A stretch of DNA of 64,000 nt, taken from NCBI RefSeq assembly GCF_016863015.1, contig NZ_BOOB01000034.1:102647-166646 (forward strand). The letters are read 5' to 3'. Positions 51,652-62,462 of the stretch are shown here, one piece after another. This DNA comes from Microbispora amethystogenes (GTDB lineage Bacteria; Actinomycetota; Actinomycetes; Streptosporangiales; Streptosporangiaceae). The first letter of the stretch is position 1. Each line of letters starts with the position of its first letter. Under the pieces are notes generated by a model. That model saw only the letters and a list, made by a program, of their open reading frames with translations, was not told the origin of the DNA and made no database searches. The position numbers were made by a program, and so were the translations under genes.

Positions 51652-52263
51652 TCAGTCCTGCATCGACGCAGCTGGAACCTCAGAAGGTTCAAGGACCGAG
51701 GCCGAGGGTGAGCCCGGCATCGTGGACGGGCTGGGTATCGGCATGTCCCTGGTCGTGACGTAGACCTCGATTGGAGCAGCGCTTTTCAAAGGGGCTCCCG
51801 GCGCCGGAGCCTGGCCGACGACAACCCACTCCGCCGGATTCCCGACCTCAGCGCCGGTCAAGGACTTGATCTCCAGGTCGAACCCCAGGTCGGCAATGGT
51901 GGTTCTGGCCGTCTCCGCGTCCTGATACCAGAGCCTCGGCATTTCGGGGAGAACGGCCGGGTGAGAGGGGCCGCCCGACGCGAGCAGGTTCGTCATAGCG
52001 ACGACCGCCAGCAGGGCGGTGAGCCCGCACAATATCCACGCCGCCCAGGACCGGCGAAAGATCAGGAGAGCGGCGAAATCAAGCAGGAGCCCGAAAACGG
52101 CGAACAGCGACATTCCCAGGCCCTCGTCGTCCGGACGCCCAGGAGTGACCCTGTGGTCGATACTCACACCGAAGACCAACAGCGTCAGCAGCGTGCCCGA
52201 CCCATACGCGCAAGAGAAGAAGAAGAAGAGGTAGTACCAGAAGTACGGAGACCTTGAGGTCAT
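51652..52263 (-). CDS. Three-TM membrane protein with a PASTA-like domain
   Basis: A 203-aa protein from ATG 52263. Hydrophobic segments YYLFFFFSCAYGSGTLLTLLVFG, LFAVFGLLLDFAALLI and WAAWILCGLTALLAVVAM form three TMs. The C-terminal part (LPEMPRLWYQDAETARTTIA, DLGFDLEIKSLTG, WVVVGQAPAPGAPLKSAAPI, EVYVT) has the PASTA pattern with the conserved Gln-Pro-type turn. PASTA domains bind cell-wall fragments in PknB-type kinases and PBPs; here there is no kinase or transpeptidase domain. A Pro/Ser tail follows. It is downstream of the solute-binding lipoprotein gene (29-bp gap). Confidence 0.72.
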   Translation of the reverse strand: MTSRSPYFWYYLFFFFSCAYGSGTLLTLLVFGVSIDHRVTPGRPDDEGLGMSLFAVFGLLLDFAALLIFRRSWAAWILCGLTALLAVVAMTNLLASGGPSHPAVLPEMPRLWYQDAETARTTIADLGFDLEIKSLTGAEVGNPAEWVVVGQAPAPGAPLKSAAPIEVYVTTRDMPIPSPSTMPGSPSASVLEPSEVPAASMQD

Positions 52264-52292
52264 CGAACACGTCTTCCTGCCATGGGGCGACG

Positions 52293-53477
52293 TCAGGGCA
52301 CGATGCGGGACCAGTGGTCGACCCACTTGTCGTACGCCTCGGGGCGCACCGCGAAGTAGACGTCCTTGAAGGCGCCCGGTTCTCCGACCTCGTAGTCGGC
52401 GCAGATCCGGCGGGCCGCGCCGGTGCAGGCCTCGGGGTTGGCCGGGGCGAGGCCCATCCAGGCCGACACCTTCCGCTGCACGTCGGCTGAGGCGGTGAAG
52501 TCGAGCCACTTGTACGCGCACGAGGGGTGGGGGGCCTGCGCCGACAGCATCCAGGCGTCGGCCCAGCCGGTCACCGGCCGGTCCCCCGCCACCTTGACGG
52601 GCTTGTGCCCGTGGCTGAGCACGTCCGCGTGGTACGGCGTCGCCTGCGCGAGCCGTACGGACCCCGTCGCGAAGGCCTGGACGACCTGGATGGGGTCACG
52701 CCAGAAGAGCCGGCTGCCCGCCTCGCCCGCGCGGAACAGGTCGGTGGCGGCGTCGAGCTGGTCGTCGGTGAGGTCGAAGGGGTCCTCGATGTCCGCGCCG
52801 CGCGCCTTGAGCACCAGCGCGGCGTCCGCCAGCGACAGCGGGCGGTCGCGGAGCAGCACCGGCCCCTTGTCCTCGAACAACGACTCCGGCCCGGCCGAAC
52901 GGACCTTGCCGGAGTCGTAGAGGACCTCGTTGGTCGCCCAGACGTACGGCACGCCGTACACCTGCTCGCCCCGGGTCACCGACGGCAGCGTGCGCAGCCG
53001 CTTGGGGATCTTGTCGTAGCCGGTGAGCAGGGCGGTGTTCAGCGGGGCGGCCCTGCCCTCCGCCATCAGCCTGCCGCCCACCTCCGGCGTCGCGGAGACC
53101 ACGTCGAACGACGACGGCGCGAAGTCGCCCGGCTTCTCCTCCTGGCGGGGGTCGTAGAACCGGAGGCTGACCTTGCAGCCCGTCTCCTTCTCGAACGTGC
53201 CGACCCACTTCACCTTGGGATCGACGCCGCCCCACTCGGCGTACCCGTCGAGCGCGACCACGCTGACCGTTCCCTCGCCCGGCCCGAGCGAGGCCGCGGG
53301 TGTCGGCGTGGGTGGGGCGGCCGGCGCGGACGGGCCGGGGCCGGTGGAGGCCGTCGTCGACGCGGCCGCCTCCGAGGCGCCCGGCGTGACCGTCTCCGTC
53401 CCCGGCGCGGAACGGCTGCCGCAGGCGGCGAGCAGCGCGGCGGACACCACCGCCACGGCCACATGTGTACGGCGCAC
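52293..53477 (-). CDS. Extracellular solute-binding lipoprotein, PotD/FbpA-like
   Basis: A 394-aa lipoprotein from GTG 53477 (GGGGG 8 nt upstream). The signal VAVAVVSAALLAACGS ends in a lipobox Cys, followed by a Thr/Ala/Pro linker. The binding domain has YDPRQEEKPGDFAPSSFDVV, GEQVYGVPYVWATNEVLYDS, PTTWR-type loops and GWADAWMLSAQAPHPSCAYK, found in PotD-type polyamine or iron-binding proteins. No permease or ATPase is adjacent, so it may feed the Pot system at 7.5-11.3 kb or another transporter. It could be co-transcribed with the PASTA protein. Confidence 0.85.
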   Translation of the reverse strand: MRRTHVAVAVVSAALLAACGSRSAPGTETVTPGASEAAASTTASTGPGPSAPAAPPTPTPAASLGPGEGTVSVVALDGYAEWGGVDPKVKWVGTFEKETGCKVSLRFYDPRQEEKPGDFAPSSFDVVSATPEVGGRLMAEGRAAPLNTALLTGYDKIPKRLRTLPSVTRGEQVYGVPYVWATNEVLYDSGKVRSAGPESLFEDKGPVLLRDRPLSLADAALVLKARGADIEDPFDLTDDQLDAATDLFRAGEAGSRLFWRDPIQVVQAFATGSVRLAQATPYHADVLSHGHKPVKVAGDRPVTGWADAWMLSAQAPHPSCAYKWLDFTASADVQRKVSAWMGLAPANPEACTGAARRICADYEVGEPGAFKDVYFAVRPEAYDKWVDHWSRIVP

Positions 53478-53595
53478 GCACGACCCCCAGGGAAGAGACG
53501 GACGTCCCGAGCCTACTGGCCCGGCACCCCGGAGGCGGCCCCGTGCCCGGTCCGGCGGACGCGCCGCCGGACCGGGCACGGCCGGCCGGACGGTC

Positions 53596-55075
<1,480 letters not shown>

Positions 55076-55089
<14 letters not shown>

Positions 55090-56371
55090 CGTCGACGGTC
55101 TCCAGAGCGGTGACGAGGATGCCGAGGCCCTCGCGGGCCTCGTCCTCGGTGAGGGTGAGCGGTGGAGCCATGCGCAGCGTGCTCCCGTACAGGCCGCCCT
55201 TGCCGGCGAGCAGGCCGAGCTTCTTGGTCTCCTCCATGAAGCGGGCGGCCAGCGCGGGGGCCGGCGCTCCGGTGGCGGGGTCGACCAGGTCGACGGCGAA
55301 CATCAGGCCGCGGCCCCGGACGTCGCCCACGACGGGCAGCCGCCCGGCCGCCTCGCGCAGTCCGGAGATCAGGATGTCCCCGGTGCGCGCCGCGTTGGCC
55401 TGCAGATCGTGGTCGAGCACGTAGTCGAGCGTCGCGTTGGCCGCCGCCATCGAGATCGGGTTGCCGCCGAAGGTCGACAGGCCGATGGCGTGCGGGCCGT
55501 CCATGAGGTCGCCGCGCGCCACGATGCCGCCGACGGCGAAGCCGTTGCCGAGCCCCTTGGCGAAGGTCATCATGTCCGGCGTCACGCCGTGGTTCTGGAT
55601 GCCGAAGAACGCCGAGCCCGTACGGCCCCAGCCCGTCTGCACCTCGTCGCTGACGAACAGGATGCCCTCCTCGTCGAGGACCTCCTTGTACGCGGCGAAC
55701 AGCCCGTCGGGGGCCGCGGTGAAGCCGCCCACGCCCTGGATGGGCTCGGCGATCAGCGCGGCGACGTTCCCGGTGACGGCGGTGGCGAGCACGTGGCGCA
55801 GGTCGTCCACGCAGGCGGCGATGTAGTCGGCGTCGGACATGCCGCGGAACTGCGTGAGGTGGCGGTCGGCGCCGTGCAGGAAGTGCACGTTGAGCGGCGA
55901 CAGCGAGTTGTTCTTCCAGGCGCGGTTGGAGGTGACGCTGATCGCGCCGAACGACCGGCCGTGGTAGCTCTGCCGCATCGCGAGCACCTGGTCGGTGCCC
56001 CGGGCGTAGGTGGCCAGCAGCAGTGCCGTCTCGTTGGCCTCGGTGCCGGAGTTGGTGAAGAAGACCTTGGCGTCCGGGATGCCCGACAGGCGGGCGATCT
56101 TCTCGGCCAGCTCGACCTGGGTGCGGAGGAGGTACAGCGTCGAGGTGTGCACGACTCCGGTGGCGAGCTGGCGCTCGACGGCCTCCCGCACCTCGGGCAC
56201 GTCATACCCGATCATGTTGGTCAGGATCCCGGCGAAGAAGTCGAGGTAGCTCTTCCCTTCCGCGTCGACGACCCGGTTGCCCTTGCCGCCGACGATCTCG
56301 ATGGGCTCGTTGTAGTAGAGGGCCATCCAGTTGGGCATGACCGCGCGGTGGCGCGCGAGAAGGTCCGACAT
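55076..56371 (-). CDS. Omega-amino acid-pyruvate aminotransferase (class III)
   Basis: A 431-aa class III PLP aminotransferase. [20 protein letters not shown] and [20 protein letters not shown] contact PLP. The Asp is in [20 protein letters not shown], and Lys in [13 protein letters not shown] forms the Schiff base. [20 protein letters not shown] is typical of beta-alanine or alanine-glyoxylate type members. It converts an omega-amino acid to a semialdehyde for the coupled MmsA. A 9-bp hairpin lies between its start and the MFS gene stop. Confidence 0.9.
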
Positions 56372-56386
56372 GTTCTGAGTATCCCG

Positions 56387-56414
56387 GCTGACGGGCGGAG
56401 GCTCACCCGTCAGC
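56387..56414. terminator. Hairpin between MFS and aminotransferase genes
   Basis: GCTGACGGG pairs with CCCGTCAGC over a 10-nt loop. Its position after the MFS stop suggests termination of that transcript before the aminotransferase gene, on the same strand. Confidence 0.6.
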
Positions 56415-56438
56415 CTGTCGGGACAATCCGGCTTCCTC

Positions 56439-57908
56439 TTACACAGTGGCGGACGTCACCGGCTCCGCGCCGGCGGCGGGACCGACGGCCCTGCGGCGCA
56501 GGACCAGCAGCGCGACCAGGGCCGCCGCGAGCGAGCAGCCCGCTCCGACCCACGAGCCCGCCGACATCGCCGACACGAACGCCGCACGCCCGGCGGCGGC
56601 CACCGAGGGATCGCCCGACGTCACGGCGGCGCCGATCGACTCGCGCGCCGCCGGCGGGACCGACGCGGGCATGGCCGAGGTGTACGCCGCGGCGAGCACG
56701 CTGCCGAGCACCGCCACGCTCAGCGCCATGCCGACCTGCTGCACCGTGTCGTTGAGCGCCGAGCCGACCCCGGCGTGGTCGGGCGGCACCGCGCCCATCA
56801 ACGTGGCGTACGCCGCCGGGCCGGCCAGTCCTCCGCCGACCCCCATGACCATCAGGCCGGCGATCATCGTGCCGTACCCGCCGGTGAGCGTGGACAGCAG
56901 CGCGAAGCCGGCGGCCATCACGACCAGGCCCACGACGATGAGCGTCCGGTTGCTCACCTTCTTGCCGAGCGCCGCGCCGAGGCCGTTGAAGAGCGCCGCC
57001 GCCACGACGTACGGCAGCAGCGCGAACCCGGCGGTCAGCGGGTCGTAGCCGAGGACGAACTGCAGATACTGCGTGAGCGCCAGCATCAACGCCCCCGCCC
57101 CGAACGACAGCAGCACGACGGAGAAGCACGCGCCGCTGAACGAGCGGTCGCGGAACAGGCCGAGCGGCAGCATGGGGTGGGGGGTGCGGCGCTCCCACAG
57201 CACGAACGCCGCCAGGGCGAGCACCGAGACCGCGACGACCACCGGGTCGAGGTGGCCGCCCGGCGCCGAGATGACGGCCCAGACGAGGCCGCCCATGCCC
57301 GTGACAGACAGGATCACGCCGAGCGGGTCCGCCCGCCGCGCCACGCCGTACGTCTCGGGCATGAGCGTGACGGCGGCGGCGATCGCCAGGATCGCGATCG
57401 GCACGTTGAGCAGGAAGACCGATCCCCAGTAGTAGTGCCGGAGCAGGAACCCGCCGAGCGTGGGACCGGCGACGACGCCGACCATGGCGACCGAGCTCCA
57501 CACCGCGATGGCCTTGCGCCGCTCGCTCTCGTCAAAGACGGTGATCAGGATCGACAGGGTGGACGGCATGACGCACGAGCCGCCGACGCCCATGAGCGCG
57601 CGGGCCCCGACGAGCTGCCAGGGCTCGGTGGCCAGGGTGGCGGCCAGCGAGGCCCCGCCGAAGAACGCCAGGCCGATCACCAGCATCCGCCGCCTGCCGA
57701 ACCGGTCGGACAGGCTGCCCGCGGTGAGCAGCAGCCCGGCGAAGACCAGGACGTACGCGTCGATGATCCACTGCACGTCCTGCGGGGTGGCGCCGAGGTC
57801 GCGCATGAGCGACGGGATCGCGAGGTTGAGCACGGTGTTGTCCACGACCAGAGTCAGCAGGCTCAGGCAGAGGACCCCGAGAATCCACCATCGGCGGGGA
57901 TGGGACAT
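56439..57908 (-). CDS. MFS transporter, DHA2 (14-TM) drug efflux family
   Basis: A 489-aa polytopic membrane protein of the EmrB/QacA type. Motif A is GSLSDRFGRRRMLVIGLAFF, and the DHA2 motif C-type stretch is VAGPTLGGFLLRHYYWGSVF. The N-terminus TLVVDNTVLNLAIPSLMRDL is characteristic. Such pumps export drugs or metabolites with protons. GAGGAG stands 6 nt before ATG 57908. A perfect 14-bp-arm palindrome is centred 28 bp upstream, shared with the divergent TetR gene. Confidence 0.94.
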   Translation of the reverse strand: MSHPRRWWILGVLCLSLLTLVVDNTVLNLAIPSLMRDLGATPQDVQWIIDAYVLVFAGLLLTAGSLSDRFGRRRMLVIGLAFFGGASLAATLATEPWQLVGARALMGVGGSCVMPSTLSILITVFDESERRKAIAVWSSVAMVGVVAGPTLGGFLLRHYYWGSVFLLNVPIAILAIAAAVTLMPETYGVARRADPLGVILSVTGMGGLVWAVISAPGGHLDPVVVAVSVLALAAFVLWERRTPHPMLPLGLFRDRSFSGACFSVVLLSFGAGALMLALTQYLQFVLGYDPLTAGFALLPYVVAAALFNGLGAALGKKVSNRTLIVVGLVVMAAGFALLSTLTGGYGTMIAGLMVMGVGGGLAGPAAYATLMGAVPPDHAGVGSALNDTVQQVGMALSVAVLGSVLAAAYTSAMPASVPPAARESIGAAVTSGDPSVAAAGRAAFVSAMSAGSWVGAGCSLAAALVALLVLRRRAVGPAAGAEPVTSATV

Positions 57909-57920
57909 GTACGTCTCCTC

Positions 57921-57952
57921 GTACAGTGTGCGAGTTGTCTCGCACACTGTAC
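57921..57952. promoter_or_regulatory. 32-bp perfect inverted repeat, TetR operator
   Basis: Arms GTACAGTGTGCGAG and CTCGCACACTGTAC are exact reverse complements around TTGT. It lies 12 bp upstream of the MFS ATG and 39 bp from the TetR start, so a bound repressor would cover both promoters. A half-site-like GTGCGAG lies further on at 57970. Confidence 0.88.
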
Positions 57953-57991
57953 GACGGGACCGAACACCGTGCGAGCGAATATCGTGGTGTC

Positions 57992-58711
57992 GTGTCACCG
58001 AAGCCGTTCACCTCCGTCTGGACCCGTGAGCGCAGGGGAACGCGCGAGCAGGGCCTCAGCCGCGACCAGATCGTCCGCGCGGCCGTGGACCTGCTCGACG
58101 CCGAGGGCCTCGACGCGCTCAGCATGCGCAAACTGGGCGCGCGCCTGGGCGCGGGGGCGACCAGCCTCTACTGGCACGTGGCGAACAAGGACGAGCTGAT
58201 CGAGCTGGTCATGGACGAGGTCTACGCCGCCGTCGTGCTGCCCGAGGACGCCGACTGGCGGGAGACCACGAGAGTCTTCGCGTACGCCATGCGGGGTGCG
58301 GTCTTCGCCCACCCCTGGAGCGCCCGCCTGATCGGGATGGTCCCCGCGCTCGGGCCGAACGCGCTCACCGTCTCCGACCGGCTGATGGGCGCGTTCGTGC
58401 GCGCGGGCTTCCACGGCATCGACGTGGACTACGCCTGCGCGGCCGTCGTGTCGTACACGCTGGGCGCCACGATTCCCGAGGTCGCCTTCCTCGGCGCGGT
58501 GGAGAGCTCCGGTCAGAGCGTCGCGGACCTGCAGGCCGCGGTCGAGCCGGTCCTGATGAGGGCGGTGGCCGACCGGCCCAACCTGCTGGAGCGCTATCGC
58601 AGCTACAACGCCATGGACGTCGACCCCCTTGTCGCCCGCCGGCTCGCCTTCGACTTCGGGCTGACCGCCCTGCTCGACGGACTGGACCGGAACAGGACGG
58701 GCGACTCCTGA
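57992..58711 (+). CDS. TetR-family regulator (TetR_C_1 type)
   Basis: A 239-aa regulator resembling the TetR/TetR_C_1 group: SRDQIVRAAVDLLDAEGLDA with RLGAGATSLYWHVANKDELI, then VFAYAMRGAVFAHPWSARLI. GTG 57992 is preferred; earlier in-frame codons at 57926 lie inside the operator, so would place the start within the repeat. A leaderless transcript is plausible. Divergence from the MFS exporter and the palindrome between them are the classic drug-responsive repressor-pump layout. Confidence 0.92.
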   Translation: MSPKPFTSVWTRERRGTREQGLSRDQIVRAAVDLLDAEGLDALSMRKLGARLGAGATSLYWHVANKDELIELVMDEVYAAVVLPEDADWRETTRVFAYAMRGAVFAHPWSARLIGMVPALGPNALTVSDRLMGAFVRAGFHGIDVDYACAAVVSYTLGATIPEVAFLGAVESSGQSVADLQAAVEPVLMRAVADRPNLLERYRSYNAMDVDPLVARRLAFDFGLTALLDGLDRNRTGDS

Positions 58712-58779
58712 CACCGAGCCCGGCACACTGTCATGTTTCGGCGGGTCGCCCTTACATGATGATCAGGTAGCCTCGGACC

Positions 58780-60435
58780 ATGCTCCCCACGGTCGCCGAC
58801 GTGCTCGCCCTGGACACGGTGCGGCGCGGCAAGCCCCGGGTGGTGGCGGGCGGCGACCGGCTCGACACCCGGGTCCGCTGGGTGCATGTCGGTGAGGTCC
58901 ACGACATCGCGCATCTGCTGCGCGGCGGTGAGCTCGTCCTCACGACCGGGGTGGCGCTGCCGGACGAACCCGGCAGCCTGGCCGACTACATCGGCGAACT
59001 GGCCGAGGTGGGCGCCTCGGGACTGGTCGTGGAGCTCGGCCGCCGGTTCGTCCGCGAGCTGCCGAGGGCGGTGGTCACGGCCGCGGAGGAACACGGGCTG
59101 CCGCTCGTCACGCTGGCCCGCGAGACGCCCTTCGTGCAGATCACCGAGTCGGTGCACGCGCGGATCATCGACAGCCAGCTCCAGGAGTTGCGGGCCTCCG
59201 AGCAGCTGCACGAGGTCTTCACCGAGCTGTCCGTCGAGGGCGCCTCCCCGGGGGAGGTGCTGAACCAGGTCGTCCGGTTCTCCGGCCGCCCGGCGCTGCT
59301 GGAGAACCTCGCCCACCAGGTGCTGGCCTGCGACGCCGCCGGAGGCGACACCGGCACCGTGCTGGCCAACTGGGAGGCCAGGTCGCGCGCGGTCATGCCG
59401 TCCGGGCGGACCGCCTACGACGCCGCCGCCGGATGGCTGGTGACCATGGTCGGGGCCCGGGGCCAGGACTGGGGACGGCTCATCCTGCTGTGCGACGGCC
59501 CGCCCGGCCCCCGCGACATCGTGCTCGCCGAACGCGCGGCGACCACCCTCGCGCTCGGCCGCCTGCTGGAGCGGCACCAGGAGTCCCTGGAGCGGCAGGC
59601 GCACGGCACGATACTCACCGGCATCCTCACCCACGCCTACGCCGATCCCGACGAGGCCGCCGCGCGGGCCCGCGCCGTCGGCGTCCCGCTCACCGGCCGC
59701 AGGCTGGTGAGCGCCGTCATCCGCCTGCCCTCCCCGGCCGGCCCGGTCCCGGCCGGCACAGTCGCGGCGGGCGCGGTCCCGGCCGGCACCGCGCTGGGCG
59801 AGCAGGCCAGGCTCGGCGAACTGGCCGAGGCCGGCGCCGCCGCCTGCCGCGAGGCCAAGCTGCCCGCGCTGGTGGGAGCGCTCGACCAGAGCAGCGTGGG
59901 GGTGCTGCTGCCGCTGCCGCCCCGTACGGCCGCCGAGACGGCGCTCGGCGTGCTGGCCGAGCGCCTGCGGGCCGGGTTCGTCACGCCGTTCGTGCTCGCG
60001 GCCGGCTCCGTCGTGGAATCGATCAAGGACGTACGGCGCAGCTTCCTGGAGGCCGAGCAGGTCGCCGAGGTCGCGGTGCGCCGGCCCGACGGACGGCCGT
60101 TCTACCGCCTGCCCGATCTGCGGCTGCGCGGGCTGCTGCACCTGCTGCGGGACGACGCGCGGCTCCAGACCTTCGCCGAACGCGAACTCGGCGCCCTGCT
60201 CGCCCACGACGCGCAGCGGCACGGCGACCTGACCCGCATCCTGCGCGTTTACCTCGACTCGGGCCGCAACAAAGCGGTGGCCGCCCAGAAGGCCCACCTG
60301 TCCCGGCCCGCCTTCTATGACCGGCTGCGGCGGCTGGAGCGCGTCCTCGACATCGACCTCGACGACGTCGAGTCGTGCCTGTCGCTGCACGTCGCGCTGC
60401 TGGCCCTGGAGACCTTCCGCCGCGAGAGCGGCTGA
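58780..60435 (+). CDS. PucR-family transcriptional regulator
   Basis: A 551-aa regulator. The N-terminal PucR domain (VRWVHVGEVHDIAHLLRGGE) and a GGDEF-like middle are followed by the C-terminal HTH, LTRILRVYLDSGRNKAVAAQ with KAHLSRPAFYDRLRRLERVL. The upstream gap from the TetR gene is 68 bp. Targets are unknown, but such regulators frequently control omega-aminotransferase and mmsA-type genes, 2.4-5.2 kb away here. It is a distant paralogue of the PucR regulator at 46.6-48.2 kb. Confidence 0.9.
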   Translation: MLPTVADVLALDTVRRGKPRVVAGGDRLDTRVRWVHVGEVHDIAHLLRGGELVLTTGVALPDEPGSLADYIGELAEVGASGLVVELGRRFVRELPRAVVTAAEEHGLPLVTLARETPFVQITESVHARIIDSQLQELRASEQLHEVFTELSVEGASPGEVLNQVVRFSGRPALLENLAHQVLACDAAGGDTGTVLANWEARSRAVMPSGRTAYDAAAGWLVTMVGARGQDWGRLILLCDGPPGPRDIVLAERAATTLALGRLLERHQESLERQAHGTILTGILTHAYADPDEAAARARAVGVPLTGRRLVSAVIRLPSPAGPVPAGTVAAGAVPAGTALGEQARLGELAEAGAAACREAKLPALVGALDQSSVGVLLPLPPRTAAETALGVLAERLRAGFVTPFVLAAGSVVESIKDVRRSFLEAEQVAEVAVRRPDGRPFYRLPDLRLRGLLHLLRDDARLQTFAERELGALLAHDAQRHGDLTRILRVYLDSGRNKAVAAQKAHLSRPAFYDRLRRLERVLDIDLDDVESCLSLHVALLALETFRRESG

Positions 60436-60585
60436 GCGCGATCCGGCCGCCACCGGCCCGGGCGGACGACCACTCATGGCGATGTCATAACCGGAACGTA
60501 GGTATGTCGACCCCGGTGTAAGAGTTCCTACCCGCTACCCTTCGCACACTCGCGATCACGCACCGAATCGTGCTTATCTCGAAGC

Positions 60586-60810
60586 GTGCCCACGATGAAC
60601 GAACCCCGAATCAGCCCGGCCGTGGTGGTACGGGCCCTGTCCGCGCGTTTCCCCGGCTGGACCATCTGGTGGGGCCAGGCCACCACCCACTACTGGGGCA
60701 TGTTCCGTCGCCCCGACGGACTGCTCGTCCACATCGAGGCCCGCTCCGCGCAGGAGTTCGTCCAGCGGGCCCGGGAGATGGACGCCCGCGCCTCCCGCGA
60801 TCCCGCATAA
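60586..60810 (+). CDS. Small conserved-looking protein of unknown function
   Basis: A 74-aa protein rich in Trp (PGWTIWWGQATTHYWGMFRR). GTG 60586 or ATG 60595 may start it. No TM, Cys pair or catalytic motif is visible. The gap before it (60436-60585) may hold its promoter. I do not recognise a named family; the compact alpha/beta-like pattern suggests a real small protein. Confidence 0.7.
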   Translation: MPTMNEPRISPAVVVRALSARFPGWTIWWGQATTHYWGMFRRPDGLLVHIEARSAQEFVQRAREMDARASRDPA

Positions 60811-60977
60811 GTCGCTGGGCGCGCAGTTTGTACGTTTGCGTTCCCCTAATCCGTTTTTCGCGCGTGCCGCCGACGGTGGCACGTCGCAATTTGATGCCCT
60901 TTGGCGCGTTCGCCTCCACAAGGGGTGTCAGTCTCGCCACGATGGTCCCGCAAGGATCACCAATGGGGAGAAACCGC

Positions 60978-62447
60978 ATGAGACGCCGCCTGATCGCCGG
61001 GGCCGCAGCACTGGCCCTGACGACGACCACCCTTACGGCCCCGGCAGCCGCCGAACCCGTCGCCGGCCTGCCGACGACGAGCTTTCCGCTCGGCGCGCCC
61101 GGGATACCGAAGTCGGCGGCCAAGAGCCTCGGACCCGGCATCAGCTACTTCACGCTCCGGCACGGCTCCGCGAAGGACGGGTACACCGTCAGCGTCGTCG
61201 TGGCGGGCAAGGACTTCATGTCCGAGTCCAACGCGCAGGCCCAGGCGGACGCCGTACAGGTGGCGGGGTTCACTCCCACGGTGGTGAAGTTCACCCGGCC
61301 GGCCGTGGCCGACTTCCCCGCCGGCGACTACTACATGGTCCGCGTCGGCGGCTGGCCGCTCAGCCAGAAGGCCGAGGCCGCCAAGGTCGTCAAGCAGCTC
61401 AAGGACGCCGGCGTGAGCGCGAAGGTGGACTTCCAGGGCGACGACGGCTTCGTCACCACCGGCCCCTGGAGCGTACGGGTGATCGTGGTCGATCCCCGCA
61501 CCTTCCGCGGCTCCTACCGGTCCTCGGTGGGCACGAGCGTCGCCAAGCGGGAGAAGGTTTCGGCGATGGCCACCGCCGCGAAGGCCGTGGCGGCGGTGAA
61601 CGGCGGCTTCTTCGACATCCACACCCTCCCCGCCTTCCGCGGCGACCCCACCGGCATCTCGGTCGTGGGCGGGAAACTGCTCAGCGAGGCGGTCCCCGGC
61701 CGGGTCGGCCTGGTGCTGAAGGGCCGTACGGCCCGGGTCACCGAGTTGTCCTCCTCGGTGGTCGCCCGCGCGGCCGACGGGACGACCGTCCAGGTGGCCG
61801 GCCTCAACCGGGTGCCGCAGCCGGACGAGGTCGTCCTCTACACCGAGGAGCTCGGGCGGGAGACCCCGAAGGACGACGGCGTCGAGGCGGTCCTCGACGC
61901 GACCGGCAAGGTGCTTGCCGTCCGCGACACGGGCGGCAAGGTCACCCGTGGGATGCGGGTGCTGCACGGCGTCGGAGCGGGCGCCGACTGGCTGTCGGAG
62001 CACGTGACCGAGGGCACGACGGTCAGGATCACGACCCGGGTCACGGACCTGCGCACGAAGAGGGCCGTCCCGCTGACGCCGGAGACGAACATCATCGGCG
62101 GCGCCGTGGGCCTGGTCCGCGGGGGCCGGACGACGATCAACCCAGGCCGGGACGGCATGGCCAACACCAACATGATCCTGCGCCGCCACCCCCGGACGCT
62201 CGCCGGCGTCACCCGGAACGGCAAGCTCGTCATCGCGGTCGTGGACGGCCGCGACCCCGGCGGCACGATCGGCGCGTCGTTCTTCGAGGCGGCCGAGCTC
62301 ATGCGCTGGCTCGGGGCGCGTGACGCGATCAACCTCGACGGCGGCGGCTCCAGCGCCATGGTCATCGGCAAGAAGGTGGTCAACCACCCGTCCGACGGCG
62401 TGGAGCGGGGAGTCGGCGACGCCCTGCTGATCGTCCCCGCGCCCTGA
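60978..62447 (+). CDS. Secreted phosphodiester-glycosidase (NAGPA)-domain protein with SPOR-like N-region
   Basis: A 489-aa exported protein. A signal peptide (MRRRLIAGAAALALTTTTLT) ends in APAAA. A SPOR-like module (about 60-165: YTVSVVVAGKDFM, QADAVQVAGFTPTVVKF) precedes the NAGPA-type domain. That domain has VAAVNGGFFDIHTLPAFRGD, VVDGRDPGGTIGASFFEAAE and DAINLDGGGSSAMVI, the substrate-site motifs. Eukaryotic relatives uncover mannose-6-phosphate by removing GlcNAc; bacterial ones probably act on cell-wall phosphodiester glycans. ATG 60978 has GGGGAG 7 nt upstream. Confidence 0.87.
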   Translation: MRRRLIAGAAALALTTTTLTAPAAAEPVAGLPTTSFPLGAPGIPKSAAKSLGPGISYFTLRHGSAKDGYTVSVVVAGKDFMSESNAQAQADAVQVAGFTPTVVKFTRPAVADFPAGDYYMVRVGGWPLSQKAEAAKVVKQLKDAGVSAKVDFQGDDGFVTTGPWSVRVIVVDPRTFRGSYRSSVGTSVAKREKVSAMATAAKAVAAVNGGFFDIHTLPAFRGDPTGISVVGGKLLSEAVPGRVGLVLKGRTARVTELSSSVVARAADGTTVQVAGLNRVPQPDEVVLYTEELGRETPKDDGVEAVLDATGKVLAVRDTGGKVTRGMRVLHGVGAGADWLSEHVTEGTTVRITTRVTDLRTKRAVPLTPETNIIGGAVGLVRGGRTTINPGRDGMANTNMILRRHPRTLAGVTRNGKLVIAVVDGRDPGGTIGASFFEAAELMRWLGARDAINLDGGGSSAMVIGKKVVNHPSDGVERGVGDALLIVPAP

Positions 62448-62462
62448 GCCGGGGACAAGCCC

